Positions 43,881 to 53,880 of a stretch of 64,000 nt of DNA are shown piece by piece. A program made the position numbers and the translations under genes. The DNA lies in assembly GCA_016715075.1 (NCBI GenBank), contig JADKBK010000014.1:1-64000 (forward strand). The letters run 5' to 3'. The notes under the pieces are model-generated. The model saw only the letters and a program-made list of their open reading frames with translations. It did not search any database and had not been told where the DNA came from. Position 1 is the stretch's first letter; every line of letters begins with the position of its first letter. The stretch comes from Bacteroidales bacterium (GTDB lineage: Bacteria > Bacteroidota > Bacteroidia > Bacteroidales > VadinHA17).

Positions 43881-43964
43881 GCCCAGATGGTGAAATTGGT
43901 AGACACGCCAGCTTGAGGGGCTGGTGCTCGCAAGGGTGTGCAAGTTCGAGTCTTGTTCTGGGCA
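43881..43964 (+). tRNA. tRNA-Leu (anticodon GAG)
   Basis: An 84-base class II tRNA very similar to the copy 139 bases upstream (same acceptor and T arms). The anticodon stem CCAGC/GCTGG encloses TTGAGGG, anticodon GAG. The pair probably form one transcript, ended by the terminator directly after this gene. The spacer between them holds only imperfect GCC/AAGCC repeats. Confidence 0.95.
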
Positions 43965-43965
43965 C

Positions 43966-44000
43966 AAAAAGCCGGATTGTTTTTACAGTCTGGCTTTTTT
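43966..44000 (+). terminator. Intrinsic terminator after the tRNA-Leu pair
   Basis: Stem AAAAAGCCGGATTGT / ACAGTCTGGCTTTTT with a TTTT loop (two G-T pairs), followed by further T. It begins two bases after the second tRNA. Confidence 0.88.
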
Positions 44001-44075
44001 ATTTTGTCCTCTAATGACAGTAATATTCATCCTGCATGATTCCGGGACTTTGTTTGAAATAATATGAACTAAAGC

Positions 44076-44106
44076 TTTGTATTTCCATTAATTCATTTTA
44101 GTTTTG
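44076..44106 (+). promoter_or_regulatory. Bacteroidota-type promoter upstream of the DUF3857 genes
   Basis: TTTG (44076-44079), 19 bases, then TAGTTTTG (44099-44106): both elements of the -33/-7 consensus at the expected spacing. The implied leader to the ATG at 44227 is about 115 bases. Confidence 0.6.
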
Positions 44107-44226
44107 GATTAGTCGTCTGATAAAAAAATAATTAATGTGATATGAGCGATAATTCCTGTGGAATAGGCTTCTGAGATTATACCCGGGTCTTGTCAACTTA
44201 ATTTTCATGGAATAAACCAGTCCGGT

Positions 44227-46114
44227 ATGAGTAAATTGTTCCTGCTCCTGTTATTCTTTGTCCTGCTAAATTCAGCGCTGTCAGGGCAGAAAGCTCCTAT
44301 AAAATACGGTGATGTAAGTCTGGAAGAGCTTCAGATGAAAAGTTATCCTGCAGATACATCAGCTCCCGCAGTTATACTTTGCGACTACGGGGCTTTTACT
44401 TCAATCCCGTATCGGTTCGATGCCTTTAACCCTACATATCCATTTGAGTTTGTGAGAATCCGCAGGATAAAGATTCTCAAAAAGGAGGGATACAGCTGGG
44501 CAAATTCCGGCTATCCGGGTAGCGAAAATACCCGGATAAAGGGGATAACATTCAACCTTGAGAACGGTAAAATTGTAAAAACGAACTTGAAAAATGAATC
44601 AATTTTCAGGGATAAGATAACTAATGACAGATATGTAATTCGTATTGCAATGCCTGATGTAAAGGTTGGTTCTGTAATAGAGCTTCAATTCAACTCGGTT
44701 TCACCAGTACAGGTTTGGAAATTCCAGGAAGATATTCCGGTTAAATACAGCGAAATAATTATGGAAGATCTGCCCGAAGTGAGATTCAAGAATAATTTTT
44801 TCGGCTATGAACCTCTGTTTCTTACTTCTCCCAACAGGTGGGTCGCAAAGGAGATGCCCTCCTTTAAAGAAGAACCATATCTTTCATCAAAGGAGAATTT
44901 TGTGTCAAAGCTGGAGTTTGATCTGCTTAATGTAGGTTTTCAGACAGTTGCCACATCCTGGGAAAATATCAGCAGTCTTTTGATAAGAGATCCTTATTTT
45001 GGTAGCGGACTGACAGGTTCTGCATTTCTAAATGGCCTGGTACAATCAATTGAAGATTCAAAAGGGACAAGGGAGGAGATGCTGAGAGAAGCTTTTGAAT
45101 CAATTAAATCAATTGTGAAATGGAACGAACAACAATCGCTTTTTACCTCCACTCAAAGTTTGGGATTTGTATACAAAATGAAGATTGGAAATTCTGCGGA
45201 TATTAATCTGATCCTTTTGCAGTTACTGACCAAGTTGAAATTTGATGCCTCACCGGTTGCACTGAGTACCCGCGAAAACGGATTTCTTTCCTTATCATCA
45301 CCGAGTATACAAAAGCTTAATTATGTTGTTGTTTTAGTAAAGCTTGGCGATAAATCTTTTTTACTTGATGCAACTGAACAATATATCCCTTATTACCTGA
45401 TACCATTCAGATGCCTGAATTATTCCGGAAGACTGGTTGATGAGAAAATAAGCAGCCTGATTACTGTCGGAACAACATACAAGGAAAAGGAATTTACCAC
45501 ATATCAGCTTAAAATACACGCGGATAATCGTCTTGAAGGTAAGCTGTATATAAAATGTGTTGATTATTCAGCCCTGAATTTCAGGAAAAAATACCACACC
45601 TTCAATAGTCTTGAGGAATATCTGGATGACTTCAAGAAGGACAAACAGGGACTCTTAATAAACGAACCGAAGATTGAAAATATTGACAGTTTATATCTTC
45701 CTGCACTGGAGGACTATAGTGTAACAATAAATGATCAGGTGAGTGAAATCGGAAATGAACTTTACATTTTGCCGATGTTTTATAACCAGTTGATGGAAAA
45801 TCCTTTCAGGATGGATGTCAGAAAGTACCCCGTTGACTATGGTTACGGTATTGAGAAGACAATAACATCGGTCATTGAAATACCTGAAAATTATGAAGTT
45901 TCTGAATTGCCGGCTACAGTTAAAATATCACTTCAGGATAATGATGCCTCACTTGCTTACATTGCAGGCAAATCAGGGCATACTGTCAGTGTTAAATCTG
46001 TCTTTTCAATAAAAAAAACAATGTTTTTTGCCTGAAGAGTACGGCAGGCTCAGAGAGTTTTACAACCAGGTGATTAAAAAGCATTCTGAACCAATAATTC
46101 TTAAAAGGAAGTGA
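44227..46114 (+). CDS. DUF3857/transglutaminase-like exported protein (frameshifted near C-terminus)
   Basis: 602 residues are read to the stop at 46035. Removing one T of the run 46024-46029 extends the protein with LPEEYGRLREFYNQVIKKHS to a stop at 46112-46114, two bases before the next gene, as in relatives. A signal peptide (residues 1-21, ending ALSGQ) is followed by the DUF3857 domain (about 55-220, with FVRIRRIKILKKEGYSWAN) and a transglutaminase-like region. In that region the usual catalytic Cys is not obvious: IGNSADINLILLQLL stands where the Cys-containing helix is expected. The function is unknown; such pairs are common in Bacteroidota envelopes. Confidence 0.8.
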
Positions 46115-46115
46115 A

Positions 46116-48035
46116 ATGAATTATTTTTTGAGAACATTTCTGGTAATTGCCATATTTCTGTATATCTCTATTATATCCTCTGAGGCGGCGGAAATTAAGT
46201 ATAAAGCTTCAGATATCCCTGCTGACCTCCTTAAGGATGCCAAAGCAGTGGTCAGGAAAAGCGAAACTGTGATTGAGATTTCAGACATTGATAAGATGGT
46301 AATGAAAGTCACCTATGCCATTACAATCCTCAATGAGAACGGTATCAGAAATTCAGTTCTTACACAGTTTTATGATAAATTCACTACTGTCAGAAAAATC
46401 AGGTCAGATCTTTATGATCAATACGGAGTTCCCATAAAAAACGGGTTAAATGTGGAAGTCAAGGACTATTCTGCAAATGTCGGATATTCATTGTATGAAG
46501 ATAACAGGGTAAAGGTACTGGATCCAAAATACAGGACATTGCCCTTCACAGTTGAATATACTTATGAAATAGCCTTCAACGGATTGTTATATTACCCCGC
46601 CTGGAGCGTATATGATGATTACAATGTATCTGTCGAAAATTCCAGCTTAAACATCGTCACATCCAAAGGATTCAAATTCAGGTACCTGGAGAAGAATATA
46701 ATTAACCGTGGCGTAATGAAGTCAGCCGGGGATAAAATAATCTATGCCTGGAACTATGAAAATATGCCGGCTGTTAAAAATGAACCATTTGGCAAACCAT
46801 TTATGGAATATACCCCTGTTGTATATTCTGCCCCTTCTGATTTTGAAATTGGAGGATATAAAGGAAACCTTGATTCCTGGACTAACTTTGGAAAATGGTT
46901 AAATCTGCTGGGAGAGGGGAGAAATGTTCTGGATAAGGAGACAAATGAAAAAATTAAAAATCTGGTTTCAGGGATCAGCGACGAAAATGAAAAGATTAAG
47001 GTTTTGTATGATTACCTTCAGAACAAAGTCAGATATGTTCTTGTAAAGGTTGGAATGGGAGGGTGGCAGTCGATTGATGCGGAAACGGTTAACCGTGTTG
47101 CATATGGTGATTGCAAAGCTCTTTCAAATTATATGAAATCCCTTCTGGACATAATAGGTATCACGAGTTACTATACATTGGTCAGAGCAGGTGAATCAGC
47201 CCCTATGATAAATGCAGATTTCCCTTCAAACCAGTTTAATCATGTTATTCTTTGCATTCCGCAGCTAAATGATACTCTCTGGCTTGAATGTACCAGTCAG
47301 GATATTCCTTACGGATATCTTGGCGCCTTCACAGATGACAGAAAAGCTCTCATAACTACGAAAGAGGGAGGAGTTCTGGTATCCACCAGGAAATATGGGA
47401 TGAAAGATAACAGGCAGCTCAGAAAGTCCGTCGTTGATCTCTCTGCAGATGGAAGTGCAATCGCTGCAGTAAAAACGGAATACAGCGGCGTACTATATGA
47501 TAAAATATATCCGGTTCTTCATATGGATGCTGTCGACAGCAGAAAATTCATACAGGAACATATCCTGATCCCTTCATTTAATTTGGTGAGTTTCTCCAAC
47601 GAAGAAGAAAAAAGCATTATCCCTGTCATCAGGGAAAATCTTAATCTGAAGCTTTCCAATTATGGAACAGTAATGGGAAGCAGGATACTTCTAAAACCAA
47701 ACTTAATGACCAGAGTTGAGAAACTGCCCTACAGGACTAAAGATAGAAAATCAGAAATCAGCATAAGACGGCCATATGACGAAATTGACACTGTAATTAT
47801 CAGATTACCATCCAGATATAAATTGGATAAGATGCCTCCCAAAGTCACTCTTACTTCAAAATTCGGAGAATACTCAGCTGAGCTTATATCTGATAATAAA
47901 ACAATAGGTTTTATCAGGAGATTAAAGCTTTTCAATGGCGATTATCCGGTAACTGATTATCCCGAATTTGTTGATTTCTTTGAAAAGATATCAATGTCCG
48001 ATGAAATAAAAGTAGCTCTTATCAGGGATATGTAG
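46116..48035 (+). CDS. DUF3857 and transglutaminase-domain exported protein
   Basis: 639 residues with a signal peptide at 1-23. DUF3857 occupies roughly 55-210 (VMKVTYAITILNENGIRNS, YTYEIAFNGLLYYPAW). A transglutaminase-like domain follows around 290-380: NRVAYGDCKALSNYMKSLL supplies the Cys, and FNHVILCIP and TLWLECTSQD supply the His and Asp/Glu. The C-terminal third is beta-rich. It is a paralogue of the preceding protein but, unlike it, keeps the catalytic Cys. The two ORFs are almost contiguous, so they form an operon. Likely periplasmic; the substrate is unknown. Confidence 0.85.
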   Translation: MNYFLRTFLVIAIFLYISIISSEAAEIKYKASDIPADLLKDAKAVVRKSETVIEISDIDKMVMKVTYAITILNENGIRNSVLTQFYDKFTTVRKIRSDLYDQYGVPIKNGLNVEVKDYSANVGYSLYEDNRVKVLDPKYRTLPFTVEYTYEIAFNGLLYYPAWSVYDDYNVSVENSSLNIVTSKGFKFRYLEKNIINRGVMKSAGDKIIYAWNYENMPAVKNEPFGKPFMEYTPVVYSAPSDFEIGGYKGNLDSWTNFGKWLNLLGEGRNVLDKETNEKIKNLVSGISDENEKIKVLYDYLQNKVRYVLVKVGMGGWQSIDAETVNRVAYGDCKALSNYMKSLLDIIGITSYYTLVRAGESAPMINADFPSNQFNHVILCIPQLNDTLWLECTSQDIPYGYLGAFTDDRKALITTKEGGVLVSTRKYGMKDNRQLRKSVVDLSADGSAIAAVKTEYSGVLYDKIYPVLHMDAVDSRKFIQEHILIPSFNLVSFSNEEEKSIIPVIRENLNLKLSNYGTVMGSRILLKPNLMTRVEKLPYRTKDRKSEISIRRPYDEIDTVIIRLPSRYKLDKMPPKVTLTSKFGEYSAELISDNKTIGFIRRLKLFNGDYPVTDYPEFVDFFEKISMSDEIKVALIRDM

Positions 48036-48077
48036 AAGCTGAACAGACTTTTCTACATCCCCTGTTGACCGTCAGGA

Positions 48078-49079
48078 TCATTCAGTTATTTCAATAGTGC
48101 ACTTTTCAGGTGGAAATTTTTCACAAATAGCAGTCAAAGTTACCCTTCCCGCTTTGCCTGTTGGCCTTAATATTGCCAGGCAACGTCCGTGAAATGCATT
48201 GCAGTTATCAGACTGGAAACTTTTTGGATCTCTCGGATTAGCATTATCAACAGCCACAAGCTCAGCATCTCCTTCAACCCGAAACTTAACTTTTAAATCT
48301 GAATCAGTTACCCTGTTCCCTTTGGAATCAGTAAGTTCTATAGTCAGGTATGCCAGGTCATTTCGATTTCCGGAAATAACTGATCTGTCGGGAGTGATCT
48401 TAAGTTTTTCAACAGGTCCTGTGGTTATCAGCGATTTAACAGCCACTTCCCTGCCTTCTGATATAGCAATTGCCTTGAGTTCCCCCGGTTCATAAGGTAC
48501 ACTGAATACGTAAGTGAATTTAGAATCAGGCTTTGAGGTTTGGTCTGCAATTAGTTTGCCATTCAATTCAAGCTTCACCTCATCACATTTTGTATAAACA
48601 TAAACATTCATCTTTTTACCTTCATTACCAGGCCAGTTCCATCCAGGGTATTCTCTTCGCCATCCCCATGCCCTTATCATCCAGGTCTTCCCGGCAGGAG
48701 GGATCTCTTCAGCAGCCATTTCCAGTTTTGAGCGGTCCCATACTACATCCCGGTAAAAAGACTGAGGCTTCTTGTATCCGATGAGGTCAATATCGCCGCA
48801 GTTCGCGTTCATCCATGGCCAGCACATTGTAGTGGAATCGGTCATTACCTGGCCGATACCCGCTTCTCCGAGATAATCCATCCCTGTCCAGACAAAATCA
48901 CCGATAACATATGGCTTTTCATTTGCCATCTTCCAGTTCTGATAAATATCCAGGCCAAACGATTCCGTCCCTGCAATAACCCTCTCCGGGTAGCGATCAT
49001 GGTCTTTTTCATACTCACCGAAAATATAATTGTATCCGCATACATCAAGCGGGCATATGCCGGAGCAGAATCTTCCCAT
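48078..49079 (-). CDS. GH2 beta-galactosidase-like enzyme, C-terminal fragment
   Basis: It continues the GH2 gene at 48845-50563 after a one-base loss in the run at 49051-49053: restoring a C on the coding strand gives SAPAYAPLDVCGYNYIFGEY. This part holds the probable nucleophile Glu in VIAGTESFGLDIYQNW, the conserved YVIGDFVWTGMDYLGEAG, and two C-terminal immunoglobulin-like domains (KPDSKFTYVFSVPYEPGELKA; DSKGNRVTDSDLKVKF). The written start MGRFCSG is out of the real frame. Confidence 0.85.
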   Translation of the reverse strand: MGRFCSGICPLDVCGYNYIFGEYEKDHDRYPERVIAGTESFGLDIYQNWKMANEKPYVIGDFVWTGMDYLGEAGIGQVMTDSTTMCWPWMNANCGDIDLIGYKKPQSFYRDVVWDRSKLEMAAEEIPPAGKTWMIRAWGWRREYPGWNWPGNEGKKMNVYVYTKCDEVKLELNGKLIADQTSKPDSKFTYVFSVPYEPGELKAIAISEGREVAVKSLITTGPVEKLKITPDRSVISGNRNDLAYLTIELTDSKGNRVTDSDLKVKFRVEGDAELVAVDNANPRDPKSFQSDNCNAFHGRCLAILRPTGKAGRVTLTAICEKFPPEKCTIEITE

Positions 49080-50563
49080 TTCCTTCCTTTGGTTTCCCAG
49101 AATTCACAGATTGCATGAGTAACAGCCCTGGTGGTATCGAGAGTTTTGATGATGCCTATCAACTCCTTGGCAATTCTTAATCCTGAAGAGTCAGCTCTTT
49201 CAGAAATTTCATTCCCAATGCTCCAGAGAATAATTGAAGGATGGTTACGGTCCCTCAGTATCATTGAGCGAAGGTCATTTTCATGCCAGTCATTGAAAAA
49301 AAGATGGTAATCATCGGGTCTTTTGGGATTCATCCACATATCAAATGCTTCATCCATTACAAGCATGCCTGCCCTGTCGCACGCGTCAAGGAATCCCTCT
49401 GATGGGGGGTTATGGCTCGTTCTGATGGCGTTGAATCCGTTGGCTTTCAGCACTTCTATCCTGTGCTGGTCAGCCCTGTCAAGTGCAACTGCCCCAAGGG
49501 GACCATTATCATGATGGATGCAGGCGCCCTTAAGAATAACATGTTTACCGTTAAGTAAAAATCCTTTTTCAGGGCTGAATGAAATACTCCTTATGCCAAA
49601 AGTTGTCTCTTCCTGATCCACAACATTCCCTTCAGAAATTAACTCTGTTTTGAGTTTGTATAAGGAGGGAGTTTCATCCGACCAGAGTTCAGGATCTGCA
49701 ATATCAAATAGTTGTTCAATATCCGTCTTTTCACCTGATTCAAGTGTTACCTTTCTTTCTGAATTTGAAACACCTTTACCTCCGGGAGAAAGAACCGTGT
49801 TCTTAACTGTGAATTCAGCAACTTTATTTCCTTTGTTCTCCAGAGTAACTGTGGCTGTAATTTTTGACTTCTGTTCAGAAACCTCCGGAGTGGTTACGAA
49901 CACTCCCCATACAGGAATATTCAATGGATCTGTTACTCTGAGCCATACATGCCGGTAGATCCCTGAACCAGAATACCATCTGCTGTTCTGGCCGATATTT
50001 TTAACCAGGACTGCAATTGTATTTATCTCTCCCGTTTTGTTCAGGTGATCGTTCAGCCTGTAATAAAACGGGGTATATCCATGTTTATGTGAACCAAGGT
50101 GATGCCCGTTTATCCAAACATCCGATTCCATATAAACGCCATCAAAACAAATGCTTAACTCCTTGCCTTCATCAGCTTTGTCTGTGACAAAGGATTTTCT
50201 GTACCAACCTGTTCCGCCTATTGTATAACTCGTATAAAAAAGGCCAATACTATTTTTATCGAATGGTCCGATCACTTCCCCTTCTTTCTGATCAGGCAGG
50301 TCTTCTATGCTCCAGTCATGAGGCAGGTCTGTTTTTCTCCATCCATTGTCATCAAAACTCAATGCTTCGGCTCCGGTCAGTTCACCTTTGTAAAATTTCC
50401 AATCCGAATCAAACAGACGGACCCGATTGCTATTTCTGGGGGGAATAAAGGAGTGACCGGATGAATCGGTGTTAACAGAATTGATGTTTTGCTGAGTATT
50501 GCAGGCTTGCAAAAGTAACAGAAACAGAAGCAGGATAAGAGTTAATTGTTTCATGAGAAGCAT
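48845..50563 (-). CDS. GH2 beta-galactosidase-like lipoprotein, N-terminal fragment (frameshifted)
   Basis: Lipobox LLQAC lies at about residue 21. The sugar-binding domain (RVRLFDSDWKFYKGEL, WSIEDLPDQ, YRKSFVTDK, DVWINGHHLGSHKHGYTPFY) leads into the immunoglobulin-like domain. The barrel follows, with IRTSHNPPSEGFLDACDRAG and the probable acid/base Glu in ILWSIGNEISER. In-frame homology ends near EFWETKGRKWEDSAPAYA; the rest up to 48845 is the wrong frame. The full enzyme would be about 830 residues. It is the last of four minus-strand glycan genes; the next upstream is the GH172-like gene, with 33 bases between the frames. Confidence 0.86.
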   Translation of the reverse strand: MLLMKQLTLILLLFLLLLQACNTQQNINSVNTDSSGHSFIPPRNSNRVRLFDSDWKFYKGELTGAEALSFDDNGWRKTDLPHDWSIEDLPDQKEGEVIGPFDKNSIGLFYTSYTIGGTGWYRKSFVTDKADEGKELSICFDGVYMESDVWINGHHLGSHKHGYTPFYYRLNDHLNKTGEINTIAVLVKNIGQNSRWYSGSGIYRHVWLRVTDPLNIPVWGVFVTTPEVSEQKSKITATVTLENKGNKVAEFTVKNTVLSPGGKGVSNSERKVTLESGEKTDIEQLFDIADPELWSDETPSLYKLKTELISEGNVVDQEETTFGIRSISFSPEKGFLLNGKHVILKGACIHHDNGPLGAVALDRADQHRIEVLKANGFNAIRTSHNPPSEGFLDACDRAGMLVMDEAFDMWMNPKRPDDYHLFFNDWHENDLRSMILRDRNHPSIILWSIGNEISERADSSGLRIAKELIGIIKTLDTTRAVTHAICEFWETKGRKWEDSAPAYARLMYADTIIFSVSMKKTMIATRRGLLQGRNRLAWIFIRTGRWQMKSHMLSVILSGQGWIISEKRVSAR

Positions 50564-50596
50564 TTTAATTTAAGAGGAAATAATTATTTTTTGCAG

Positions 50597-51721
50597 TTAT
50601 TTTTCAAATGACGGACCCGGCTTGTCCAGGTAAAAGTAAGCACAGGATGAAACATTATCCGATCTTTCAAACAGGATATAGCTCAGATCCTTTGAAAAAT
50701 CGACAGGTTTCATTTTTTCTTCGGCATTATAGATAGGGTCTTTCATATTACTTAGTTTTTCAATTGCCTCTTTCCCGGCAAATCCGATCTGTTGAATTGT
50801 AACCCTGATATCATTATAAAAAAATACAGGATCGGGAATATGGAATCGATAGAATGCATATTCAAAACCTTTCTCATTTGCGATTGTACATCCCTGGTAT
50901 TGATTTACAAATACTCCCTGCCCCCAGCCGGTTCCAATATAATCTTCCGTTCCTGTTCCGCATAGTGTAGGGTAATCAGTATCTCCGTCAATATATATTT
51001 TTACTTCTCCCTCTCCCCACCAGGAATTCGAATATTTATTGTCATCAGCCACCACGCTTATATTAGTTCCTATATACCGGCCTGTGCCATAAACTTTTGG
51101 CAATATCTGGTAATCGGCTCCTAAGACGGTGGATTGCTGGTGGTTATAATAGGCGTGGAAATAAAGTGAATTATCAGTTACCTTATCGCCTAAAGTATAG
51201 TCAACTTCATAGAAGAACATTGCAACGTCTTTCACTGTGGTATTTCTGGCCACTATTCTCATGCTTTTCTTAAAAGGCATTGGTATACAGCAGTTAAAAC
51301 TGCGACCCTCAGGGCTGGAGAACAATGCATTTTCAAAAACTGACATTTGTCCAAGCCCGTGGTTGAAGAGATCACCAAGGGGAGCAGAGACAGCAGGTTC
51401 AGAAGCATCGTCCCAATACATTTCGATTTGCAAACCGCGCAGCATCTCAGGTGTTCGTTGATCAATTGTCAGCCATATCCTTCTTACAATGCCGCTGGAT
51501 CCTGAAACTTCAGCGAGAGTTTTTGTCTGTCCGGCATTTAACCTGAAAGATGGCGATCCTTTCCTTCCTCCATTAGCCGTTCCACCGCCTCCCTTTTTGC
51601 CGGTCCAGTTTTCGGCGCTGGCCCATCTGGTATTTATGTCATGGGGCTTGTCATAAAGAGCCTGTCCTCCGGAGGAAAGGACCAGGAACATTAAAATAAG
51701 TGAAAGAAATAACCTGATCAT
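50597..51721 (-). CDS. DUF2961 / GH172-family protein, secreted
   Basis: 374 residues from the ATG at 51721, which begins a clean signal peptide (MIRLFLSLILMFLVLSSGGQ). The alternative non-ATG start at 51790 adds unrelated residues. The double jelly-roll DUF2961 signatures are present: GIVRRIWLTIDQ, EMYWDDASEPAVSAPLGDLF, SWWGEGEVKIYIDGD and TLCGTGTEDYIGTGWG, with conserved acidic residues in the last two. GH172 enzymes include difructose-anhydride-forming and D-arabinofuranosidase activities; which applies here is unknown. It is sandwiched between two GH2 genes on the same strand. Confidence 0.85.
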   Translation of the reverse strand: MIRLFLSLILMFLVLSSGGQALYDKPHDINTRWASAENWTGKKGGGGTANGGRKGSPSFRLNAGQTKTLAEVSGSSGIVRRIWLTIDQRTPEMLRGLQIEMYWDDASEPAVSAPLGDLFNHGLGQMSVFENALFSSPEGRSFNCCIPMPFKKSMRIVARNTTVKDVAMFFYEVDYTLGDKVTDNSLYFHAYYNHQQSTVLGADYQILPKVYGTGRYIGTNISVVADDNKYSNSWWGEGEVKIYIDGDTDYPTLCGTGTEDYIGTGWGQGVFVNQYQGCTIANEKGFEYAFYRFHIPDPVFFYNDIRVTIQQIGFAGKEAIEKLSNMKDPIYNAEEKMKPVDFSKDLSYILFERSDNVSSCAYFYLDKPGPSFEK

Positions 51722-51786
51722 AATAAAAGATATATGGTTTATAATAAGATAAATCGGATATAATTGGCAGCCATTCAGGTTTAAAC

Positions 51787-53811
51787 TCACAGATTTATGC
51801 GCAATACTTCAAAACCGGTTGGGCGATAAATTCCAAATTCTTTAGTATCGCCATTAATTACAAAGGTTTTGTCCTCCCCTGGTTTCAGTTCATCTATTAC
51901 AATTTTCTGGGTTCCTGATACAATTGAATAATTACGGATTATATAACTTGGAATGCCGGTTTTCCCATGCAGGGTGATGGATGTTCTGCCGTCCTTCCGT
52001 GTAACATCTTTTATTTCAACAGGTGAACTGACTGTCTTGAGTGTCTCATATGATTTTTTCGGATGCAGGTATCCATCAGTAACACCGTGATCACGACGCG
52101 GATAACCGGCGGAATAATCCTCGCTTCTCTGAGTGCGGTAATCATTCAGACAGAAATAAATTGCCCCGGCAATATATGGCTTAGATCCATAAATAGCGAT
52201 TTGCTGAGCCAGCTCACTTGCCCTTCGCTCATCACCACCCTCTTTTGGAGGGTCACAGAGACCCCATTCCGAAATAGTCATTGTTTTTGCTGGATACTCA
52301 CCGATTATCCTGTCGAGTTCTACAGGGATGACGGCAATACTCTTGTTATACCACGAGCTGTAATATTCATTAAACATCATCATGTCAAAATCTGCCGTGG
52401 CATCATATCGTTCACTGTTCTGGCTGGGCATTTCAAAGAATAAGCTGTTGGAAACATAAGTGGACAATCTTGAAGGGTCAAGGTCCTTTACATGATCATA
52501 GAGTTGTTTCAAACCTTGCTTTATAAATGGTTCATGTGCCAGCAATTCGTTACCAATGCCCCATGAAATGATTGAAGGATGGTTAAAATGGGCATCAGTC
52601 ATCTCATCAAGATGCCTGATCCCAAGTGGCAGTAAAGTATCATTTAGTATCGTCCAGATTCCCCAGGATGGTATTTCTTCCTGGACAAGTATCCCATGCC
52701 TGTCGCACCAGTCAAAAATATAATCATCCTGCTGCCAGTGAAAACGGGTGAAGATACAATTGGCATTTTTCATCAGATTCAGGTTTGCATCAAAATCCTC
52801 TGTAGTTTCAGCCATACCCCGTTCGAGTGTTGACCCGGGCATCCATTCAACACCCATTAATCTCATAGGTTCTCCATTCAGGACATACCTGTTATTCTCA
52901 ACTTTAATTGTTCGGAATCCGAAAACTGCTGAAAACTTGTCCCTCTCAATATCTTCCATAAAAAGCTGTATGTCAATCTTGTAGAGATTTGGAGAGTCAA
53001 AATGCCAGAGATTGATTTTTTCAAAATTCAACTCAGACGTGAATACGCCATTTTCCAACTTAGCCTTCAACTCTCCTTCAAAAACTACAGAACTGGTTGG
53101 CTGGTTCTCCTCTGTTACAGTAGCCTTAAATTTAAGTTTTGATGGATCTGGGATAGTGGTATCTACAAAATATACCCTGATATCTGCCACTCCTTTTCCA
53201 TCCTCCGGCAATGCAGCAACATGAACATTCCTGATGGAATATTTGCTGGTAATAACTTCATATACATTGCGGTATATTCCACCATCATTAGCCCAGTCAT
53301 AGCTTCTCATGAAAGGGATATTGCTGCGTGAAAATGAATTGTCAGCACAGACTGTCAGTCTGTTTTCACCCTTTCTCAGATAGGGCGTTACATCAATGAA
53401 GAATCGGTTGTAACCCGAACCAAGGTGTTCCCCTGCCTTAACTCCGTTGACATAAACAAATGCATCATGGTAAACAGCGTCGAACTGAATTCGTGTTATT
53501 TTAGAGAGCTGTTCTTCTGAAACATTAAATTTGCGCTCATACCAGGCTTTGCCGGTATACCTGGCCAGTTCTCTGTTTGAATTCCAAGTATGCGGAACAT
53601 TAACTTCACTTATTAATCCTTCAGGGAGTCCGTTCTTAGCCCACATTAGTGAATCGCCTACCGAGGAGGAATCAATAAGGAAATTCCAATGGCCGCTTAA
53701 TGAAATTACCTCTCTTTTTTCCGGCTTCTGACATGACAGAGAGAATACACAAAGACAAATCGCAATTATTCCAATTGAAAATTGATTTGAGATTCCTGAA
53801 TTATACCTCAT
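51787..53811 (-). CDS. GH2 family beta-glycosidase, lipoprotein
   Basis: 674 residues. The signal ends at a lipobox SLSC near residue 27 (followed by QKPEKRE). The sugar-binding domain includes GHWNFLIDSS and WYERKFNV. In the catalytic barrel the acid/base Glu is in ISWGIGNELLAHE and the nucleophile Glu in AKTMTISEWGLCDPP. It is shorter than classic LacZ and closer in size to beta-glucuronidase-like GH2 proteins. It ends about 66 bases before the GH172-like start and follows the GH3/beta-lactamase gene by 69 bases, so the four genes could form one unit. Confidence 0.87.
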   Translation of the reverse strand: MRYNSGISNQFSIGIIAICLCVFSLSCQKPEKREVISLSGHWNFLIDSSSVGDSLMWAKNGLPEGLISEVNVPHTWNSNRELARYTGKAWYERKFNVSEEQLSKITRIQFDAVYHDAFVYVNGVKAGEHLGSGYNRFFIDVTPYLRKGENRLTVCADNSFSRSNIPFMRSYDWANDGGIYRNVYEVITSKYSIRNVHVAALPEDGKGVADIRVYFVDTTIPDPSKLKFKATVTEENQPTSSVVFEGELKAKLENGVFTSELNFEKINLWHFDSPNLYKIDIQLFMEDIERDKFSAVFGFRTIKVENNRYVLNGEPMRLMGVEWMPGSTLERGMAETTEDFDANLNLMKNANCIFTRFHWQQDDYIFDWCDRHGILVQEEIPSWGIWTILNDTLLPLGIRHLDEMTDAHFNHPSIISWGIGNELLAHEPFIKQGLKQLYDHVKDLDPSRLSTYVSNSLFFEMPSQNSERYDATADFDMMMFNEYYSSWYNKSIAVIPVELDRIIGEYPAKTMTISEWGLCDPPKEGGDERRASELAQQIAIYGSKPYIAGAIYFCLNDYRTQRSEDYSAGYPRRDHGVTDGYLHPKKSYETLKTVSSPVEIKDVTRKDGRTSITLHGKTGIPSYIIRNYSIVSGTQKIVIDELKPGEDKTFVINGDTKEFGIYRPTGFEVLRINL

Positions 53812-53880
53812 AAAACTCGTTTATAGTGTTTTTAAAATTATGATCCATTAACCTGAGCGCGTCAGAGTGAATTAGTTTCT

